Shown: one piece after another, positions 59,220-64,000 of the stretch | Layout: each line of letters opens with the position of its first letter | Numbering within the stretch: position 1 is the first letter of the stretch | From: Berkiella sp964594635 | GTDB taxonomy: Bacteria > Pseudomonadota > Gammaproteobacteria > Berkiellales > Berkiellaceae | DNA: 64,000 bases | Direction of reading: 5' to 3' | Assembly: GCA_964594635.1 (NCBI GenBank) | Contig: CAZQMV010000007.1 | Span: forward strand, 83,252 to 147,251 | The notes under the pieces: model-generated | Told to the model about the DNA's origin: nothing | The model's database searches: none | What the model saw: only the letters and a program-made list of their open reading frames with translations | Made by a program: the position numbers and the translations under genes

Positions 59220-60371
59220 ATGTCCAAAGGTGGTGGCGGTCAAGATCCGAATTCCGAGAACTCCTATGCAATGCTGTGGATCCTCGCAACTATCTTCGTG
59301 ATTGGCGGGGTTATCTGGTATTTTTTCAAAAATCAAATAATTACCTGTTTTATCGCCATTAAAAAATATGAAATTCTTGCCATTAGCTTTGTTTTAGACA
59401 ATGAAAATATACAAAAAGCGATCCGTTGGACCGAGATGGCAGATTATAGCAACATCACTATGCAAGATGTCACAGTTATCAGCACCTTTATTGGTGGTTA
59501 TCTTATGTATCCTGTTTGTTTCATTCTGATTGTAATGGCGATCATCATGTTAAAGGGTACGGCAAGCATGCGCTATACCAAAGCCTACAACATGGATACC
59601 TTGGCACAACAAGAAAAAGATAACTGGCCTCAAATTTCACCGGTTGTTGACATCGATTTAATTGCAGAAGATGTGGGTAAAGGCCCTTGGGCGATGTCAA
59701 TGAATCCGATGCAGTTTGCAAGACATCATAAACTGCTCAAAGTCGAGATGATGGCTGACAGAAAGGCGGCTTGGAAACAGGAAGGGATAACCAAGGCCAC
59801 CGTTATTCGTGATTTAGCCACTCAAACCTTCGCTTCGCAGTTAGGCCCTTTATGGCAAGGCGTTGAAGCATTACCACCTCACACGAAAGCGCTTTATGCA
59901 GCATTCTTAGCGCGTGTTGAGCATGATACCGATGCTTGTCTTGGTTACTTGGGAAAAATGTCTCGATCGGCTGCCAAAGGTACCATGGATTATTCGCTAA
60001 CCGATGAATACCTTAAAAAATACCAAAGCAAAGCTGCTGAAAAGTGTCAGAAAAGGCATGCCTATGTCTCGACAGTGATGGCGGAAATGTTAATGCTTGC
60101 TCGTACCGATGGGGTATTGGCTTCGGCAAACTTCTTATGGGTTAAACCGATTGATAGACGCTTATGGTATGTTTTAAATTGCGTTGGCAGACAAGTGTCA
60201 GTGCCTGAAGTTGCCGGGGTTTATGCGCATTTTTTTGCAGAACGAGAACTTGGCAGAGCATTGACAGTGCCAATGGTAGATGAAGCCACAAATGCTTTTG
60301 AACTTGCCATTGCCAACATTGTCTATATAGCTGAAGAAGGCGAAGAAATACCGCAAGCAGAAATGAATTAA
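59220..60371 (+). CDS. icmP: Dot/Icm coupling-complex protein IcmP/DotM
   Basis: Inner-membrane subunit of the coupling complex; Legionella DotM binds acidic C-terminal signals of effectors. 383 residues: two or more N-terminal membrane segments (AMLWILATIFVIGGVIWYFF; IGGYLMYPVCFILIVMAIIM), then the cytoplasmic domain with WPQISPVVDIDLIAEDVGKG, WAMSMNPMQFARHHKLL and RRLWYVLNCVGRQVSVPEVA. The ribosome site GGCGGAGAAAAG lies just before the ATG. Confidence 0.95.
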   Translation: MSKGGGGQDPNSENSYAMLWILATIFVIGGVIWYFFKNQIITCFIAIKKYEILAISFVLDNENIQKAIRWTEMADYSNITMQDVTVISTFIGGYLMYPVCFILIVMAIIMLKGTASMRYTKAYNMDTLAQQEKDNWPQISPVVDIDLIAEDVGKGPWAMSMNPMQFARHHKLLKVEMMADRKAAWKQEGITKATVIRDLATQTFASQLGPLWQGVEALPPHTKALYAAFLARVEHDTDACLGYLGKMSRSAAKGTMDYSLTDEYLKKYQSKAAEKCQKRHAYVSTVMAEMLMLARTDGVLASANFLWVKPIDRRLWYVLNCVGRQVSVPEVAGVYAHFFAERELGRALTVPMVDEATNAFELAIANIVYIAEEGEEIPQAEMN

Positions 60372-60393
60372 TGCGCCTCGACGGAGTTATTAA

Positions 60394-62763
60394 ATGAGTA
60401 TACGTGGTTTAGAGTCAAAGCATGAGCACGGCGCCCAGGAGATGGCGCGGGATACCCGCCCGCTAGGTGAGCGTGCGGCTGAGTTTTTCTCTAATCCACT
60501 CTATGTTTGCTGTATGTTGGGAACCTGTATTGCGACCGCGATTATGTTACCTGCCGTAGCGGATTTGATGGGCATTATAGGCAGTTTGCTCTTTCTTTAC
60601 GCTTATACGCGCAAAATTTCCTTACCCGTTAAAATGCCACTCATTTCAAAATTGCCCGATTATAACGATTGTATTCCAGGTACCACAAAACCCCGCAAAG
60701 CGGCTGGTATCGCGTTTTTTGGTAATGAAAAAAATACCCAAAAAGAACTGTGGTTTTCCAATGACGATATGCGGACTCACTGTCTTATTTTCGGTTCAAC
60801 CGGTTCTGGTAAAACCGAAGCACTGGTTTCGATTGCTTTTAACTCGTTAGCCCAGGGTAGTGGCTTCATCTACATCGATGGTAAAGGTGATAACTCGCTG
60901 TATGCGAAAGTGTTTGGTATGGTCAGACGCATGGGGCGTGACGACGACTTATTGTTGATCAACTTTATGACGGGTGCCAGAGACGTTATTGGGGCGCAAA
61001 AAACTCGACTTTCTAATACCATGAACCCCTTCGCAAATGGTTCATCCAGCATGTTAACCCAGCTAGTCGTAAGCTTGATGGATTCAGGCGGTGGCGGTGG
61101 TGACGGCGATATGTGGAAAGGCCGTGCGATTTCCTTCGTTGAAGCCTTAATGAAAATTTTGGTAGGTATGCGAGATGAAGGACATATCTTATTAGATGCT
61201 AACTTAATTCGTAACTATTTTGCGCTTGAAAAACTAGAACAGATAGTCGTTGACAGACGGTTCCCGTTGAATGAACGTGAATCTGTTCCATTAGATGCGT
61301 TAAATGCAGCCTATTTAGATCCTATCGATAACTATGTCTATAACTTGCCAGGTTATAATAAAGCCAAAAAGGGCAACCAGGCAGGTGAAGTTCGCGAACA
61401 GCACGGGTTTATTACCATGCAATTGGGTCGGACCTTCAGCTCATTAGCAGATACTTATTCGCACATTGTGCGCACCAATTTAGCAGAAGTTGATTTAAAA
61501 GACGTGGTGCTTAATCGTCGAATTTTAGTTGTACTATTACCTGCGTTAGAAAAATCACCTGAAGAATTATCAAATTTGGGTAAAATTATTATTGCTTCAT
61601 TAAAAGCGATGATGGCAGCTGGTTTAGGGGACGAAGTAGAAGGTGATTATCGTGATGTGATTTTGCGTAAACCGACGAATTCACCTACGCCTTATGTATG
61701 CATCATGGATGAGTACGGTTATTATGCGGTACCTGGTTTCGCCGTCGTACCAGCGCAAGCACGGTCATTAGGTTTCTCGGCTATTTTTGCAGGGCAAGAT
61801 TTACCCGCGTTTCAAAAAGCGTCTAAAGAAGAAGCGGCATCCATCGGTGCTAACACCAACATTAAAATATGTATGAAGATGGAAGATCCAACGGATACTT
61901 GGGAGTTCTTCAATAAAACGGCTGGTGAAACTTATGCGACTTCGGTGAGTGGTTTCCAAGTGAATACCGGCAGTATGTCTAATAACTACGCCGATACGCG
62001 TAACGCTTCTGTTGAAAAACGTTCTCGTATTGACTTGCTCGATTTACGCGATCAACGTGAAGGTGATGCGCATATTTTCTATCGCTCAAAAATTATTCGT
62101 GCTCGGATGTTTTATGCGAATCCTAAACCCGCTAAAAGAATGCAGGTAAACCAATATTTATGCGTTGAAAAACCGAATCCAACCACTTTGCTGAATACCG
62201 ATAAACGTATTCGCCGCTTTAGCCAAGTCTTTTCAGCGCCACAGTTTGCAATGGAACCTCCAAGTCTTAATGAAGATATCACCACCATTGCACAAGCGTT
62301 AATGTCTTATACAACATTAAAGCCGTTTGAACGAAGCATTGCCGCACTTATTTCAGTACTTGAAAAAGAAGTTGATAAGCAAAAGCAGGTGCGTGAAGAA
62401 ATTGAAGCTGAACAGTCACAAGAATTTACCAATGAAGTGCATGCATTCACACCTGTGCATGTGCCAGATTTTGCTGTGGAAATTATTGGTGAAGATGATC
62501 TTAAACGCTTTTCAAACCCCTTATTATTGCGAGGTAGAACCAGGGAAGCGCTTACTCATATTGAACGCTTGAGTGGACGTGGTGAAGTGGATGCTGCCAA
62601 AACAGCAGAAAACATTATCAACGATATCATTAAAGCCACTTATTACCCTCCCAAAGACGTTCTGACACGGGATGTGAAAGGCGTGTTAGATGCCATCGAA
62701 CAGCTTTACGAGCTGTTTAAGCACTTTGCTGGCGGTGCCGGTAATGCAACTAAAGAAAAGTGA
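60394..62763 (+). CDS. icmO: Dot/Icm coupling ATPase IcmO/DotL
   Basis: VirD4-like ATPase that receives effectors at the inner membrane. 789 residues: N-terminal TM pair (YVCCMLGTCIATAIMLPAVA; MGIIGSLLFLYAYTRKI), Walker A (IFGSTGSGKTEALVSIAFNS near 135), the body with NPFANGSSSMLTQLVVSLMD, Walker B (YVCIMDEYGYYAVPGFAVVP), and a C-terminal extension that in Legionella binds DotN, IcmS and IcmW. Length matches Legionella (783). The last gene of the plus-strand unit; the next gene starts 113 bases later. Confidence 0.97.
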   Translation: MSIRGLESKHEHGAQEMARDTRPLGERAAEFFSNPLYVCCMLGTCIATAIMLPAVADLMGIIGSLLFLYAYTRKISLPVKMPLISKLPDYNDCIPGTTKPRKAAGIAFFGNEKNTQKELWFSNDDMRTHCLIFGSTGSGKTEALVSIAFNSLAQGSGFIYIDGKGDNSLYAKVFGMVRRMGRDDDLLLINFMTGARDVIGAQKTRLSNTMNPFANGSSSMLTQLVVSLMDSGGGGGDGDMWKGRAISFVEALMKILVGMRDEGHILLDANLIRNYFALEKLEQIVVDRRFPLNERESVPLDALNAAYLDPIDNYVYNLPGYNKAKKGNQAGEVREQHGFITMQLGRTFSSLADTYSHIVRTNLAEVDLKDVVLNRRILVVLLPALEKSPEELSNLGKIIIASLKAMMAAGLGDEVEGDYRDVILRKPTNSPTPYVCIMDEYGYYAVPGFAVVPAQARSLGFSAIFAGQDLPAFQKASKEEAASIGANTNIKICMKMEDPTDTWEFFNKTAGETYATSVSGFQVNTGSMSNNYADTRNASVEKRSRIDLLDLRDQREGDAHIFYRSKIIRARMFYANPKPAKRMQVNQYLCVEKPNPTTLLNTDKRIRRFSQVFSAPQFAMEPPSLNEDITTIAQALMSYTTLKPFERSIAALISVLEKEVDKQKQVREEIEAEQSQEFTNEVHAFTPVHVPDFAVEIIGEDDLKRFSNPLLLRGRTREALTHIERLSGRGEVDAAKTAENIINDIIKATYYPPKDVLTRDVKGVLDAIEQLYELFKHFAGGAGNATKEK

Positions 62764-62876
62764 TCTGATCTTTTTATAAAGTGTAGTTACACTTCAAAAA
62801 ATCCTTCTCTTGGCTGGAACTAATCCTAATAAGAATAGTCTCATGTTTAGGCGGTGTAAAAAGTTGAGGTGATGTT

Positions 62877-64000
62877 GTGGTTGAGGACGATGACGACTGG
62901 GACACTGATGGTGATGAGGTAGAGAGTGAAGAGAGTCAGAAGATTGATCCTGAAACATTTAAAAAACTAGCTGATGAGCTTGCCAAAAAACAAAGTGGTA
63001 CACCCGAACCAAAAGAAGTTGAAAAACCCAAAACACCCGATGTAGTTATTCAAAGTGCAGAAGCTAAAAAGGCTGCACAAGAGAAATTAAATGCAATGCT
63101 TGCAGGAAGATCCTCAACACCTCCTCCTGAATCTAAAACCACCAATCCCGAACCACCAACAGAACCTACTGTGAATCCTCCTTCATCAACGGTACAACAA
63201 CCATCAGGGCAACCTCCTACATCACCCCTCGTTGATGTTGGTATGGTTGCGGCGATGAAAAAAAGGCGCGGTTCATTGGAGGGGCTTGATGAACAAAAAC
63301 AGGAGAGTGAGGAAAAAGCAGAAAAAGGACCCAAAGTTGTCACTCAGAGCGCAGAAGATAAAAAGATTGCACAAGAGACATTAAGTGCAATGTTTCAAAG
63401 ACGAGCCACTGGAAGTCAGCCTCCTTCTGCCATAACCCAACCGGTTAGCGATGATGTAAAAGCGACTGCATCAGATCCGACGACTGCATCAGATCCGACG
63501 ACTGCATCAGATCCGACACCCATACCGCCACCACCACCTCCTCCTGGTGCTAAAAGTGTGACTCCACCACCGCCGCCACCACCACCACCGATGCCTGATA
63601 AAGGCAAAGTGGAAGATAAGGGCAAAGTGGAAGTAAAAGATCCTGAAGCAGAGACGCATGAAGCTGAGGCCCCTGAAGCAGAGACGCATGAAGCTGAGGC
63701 CCCTGAAGCTGAGACGCATGAAGCTGAGGCCCCTAAAGCTGAGGCGCATGAAGCAGAGACGCATGAAGCAGAGACGCATGAAGCAGAGACGCATGAAGCA
63801 GAGCCACCACCAGTGCCACTAAGAACTGATCAAGATTCTGCACCACCGAGATCTGAGCCACCACCAGTACCACCTAGGGAAGAGTCGCCTCCGAATACGG
63901 ATGATAAAAAGGAAACAGGCCCATCATCTGCGATCAATCAAGCGCTGTCAGATGTTGATGCTTTTCAGAAAAAGTTTCCTGCTACACCACCGGGGCAAAT
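62877..64000 (+). CDS. Proline-rich tandem-repeat protein, runs off window end; candidate effector
   Basis: A long open frame starts at GTG 62877 (GAGGTGA before it) and is still open at 64000, so at least 374 residues; there is no stop inside the window. It has an acidic start (VEDDDDWDTDGDE), two similar helical units (VIQSAEAKKAAQEKLNAMLA and VTQSAEDKKIAQETLSAMFQ), two polyproline stretches (PPPPPPGAKS; PPPPPPPPPMP), TASDP repeats and a long THEAEAPEAE-type repeat. No signal peptide. It follows icmO with its own start. The layout resembles host-acting, actin- or SH3-interacting proteins, but no WH2 or other named domain is seen. Confidence 0.7.
   Translation, partial: MVEDDDDWDTDGDEVESEESQKIDPETFKKLADELAKKQSGTPEPKEVEKPKTPDVVIQSAEAKKAAQEKLNAMLAGRSSTPPPESKTTNPEPPTEPTVNPPSSTVQQPSGQPPTSPLVDVGMVAAMKKRRGSLEGLDEQKQESEEKAEKGPKVVTQSAEDKKIAQETLSAMFQRRATGSQPPSAITQPVSDDVKATASDPTTASDPTTASDPTPIPPPPPPPGAKSVTPPPPPPPPPMPDKGKVEDKGKVEVKDPEAETHEAEAPEAETHEAEAPEAETHEAEAPKAEAHEAETHEAETHEAETHEAEPPPVPLRTDQDSAPPRSEPPPVPPREESPPNTDDKKETGPSSAINQALSDVDAFQKKFPATPPGQ
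63465..63517 (+). repeat. Three 18-bp in-frame tandem repeats
   Basis: ACTGCATCAGATCCGACG occurs three times (units at 63465, 63483, 63501), coding for TASDPT in frame within the proline-rich protein. Confidence 0.9.
63645..63803 (+). repeat. 15/30-bp in-frame tandem repeats coding ETHEAEAP-type units
   Basis: GAAGCAGAGACGCAT and GAAGCTGAGGCCCCT alternate as 15-bp half-units in 30-bp pairs, then the first half-unit alone repeats four times. They code for acidic EAETH and EAEAP. Near-perfect copies suggest recent expansion and likely length variation between strains. Confidence 0.9.

Noticed and set aside
62779..62794. Terminator after icmO
   Set aside because: AAGTGTAGTTACACTT is a short hairpin with no T-run on the plus strand.
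63416..63794. Gly-rich and Met/Arg/Leu-rich minus-strand frames at the right edge
   Set aside because: They are complements of the proline tracts and of the tandem repeats in the plus-strand gene at 62877, which has a ribosome site and an open frame over 1.1 kb.
63465..63803. Repeats as a CRISPR array
   Set aside because: Units are contiguous without spacers, and they keep the reading frame of a protein.

Overview
The window reads as a chromosomal segment of an intracellular gammaproteobacterium of the order Legionellales (Legionella/Coxiella relatives). The main evidence is a chromosomal Dot/Icm type IVB secretion locus whose proteins match the Legionella/Coxiella families in length and motifs. 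Housekeeping blocks support this: lepA-lepB-DUF4845-rnc-era-recO-pdxJ-acpS, ygfZ beside sdhE-ygfX, a BarA/LetS-type hybrid kinase, an EXDD-type RelA, and a histone H1-like basic protein. I cannot name the genus. The base composition is moderately AT-rich and coding density is high.

Layout. 1-15 kb: 3' part of lysS, a proline-containing unknown protein, an HDOD protein, ygfZ, DUF924, sdhE-ygfX, rpoE with a short anti-sigma factor, a DegP-type protease, then the lepA to acpS operon. 15-30 kb: an unknown charged protein, a BarA/LetS-like sensor kinase with an orphan substrate-binding protein upstream, a small lipoprotein, a secreted repeat protein, an SNF transporter, a DEDDy exonuclease, rlmD, relA, mazG, a large unknown charged protein and a LOG-family enzyme. 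30-43 kb: ppc, adk, a histone-like protein, a tandem lipase-domain protein, tsaB, a DCC/HTTM membrane pair, dapE-dapD and a two-TM unknown protein. 43-64 kb: the Dot/Icm locus and, at the right edge, an open proline-rich repeat protein running out of the window.

Dot/Icm locus. The minus strand carries dotD-dotC-dotB, then icmT, two icmL-type genes, icmK/dotH, icmE/dotG, icmG/dotF, an icmC-like gene and icmB/dotO. After a plus-strand ABC exporter come icmC/dotE, icmJ/dotN and icmD/dotP, again on the minus strand. The plus strand carries icmS, icmP/dotM and icmO/dotL. Together these encode most of the outer-membrane core (DotC, DotD, DotH), the inner-membrane/periplasmic core (DotF, DotG), the ATPases DotB and DotO, and the coupling complex (DotL, DotM, DotN, IcmS). 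The order differs from Legionella: icmR/icmQ are missing between icmS and icmP, icmJ-icmD are split from icmB by the ABC gene, a second full-length icmL sits where icmM would be, and DotG is compact, without its usual long repeat region.

Other signals. A ~125 bp imperfect palindrome occurs three times (22.6, 30.4 and 55.9 kb), one copy lying between dotB and icmT. Several unknown proteins have the look of secreted effectors. The strongest are a protein with two lipase-like halves of which only the second keeps GHSQG, and the terminal proline-rich repeat protein. These are inferences from sequence appearance only.
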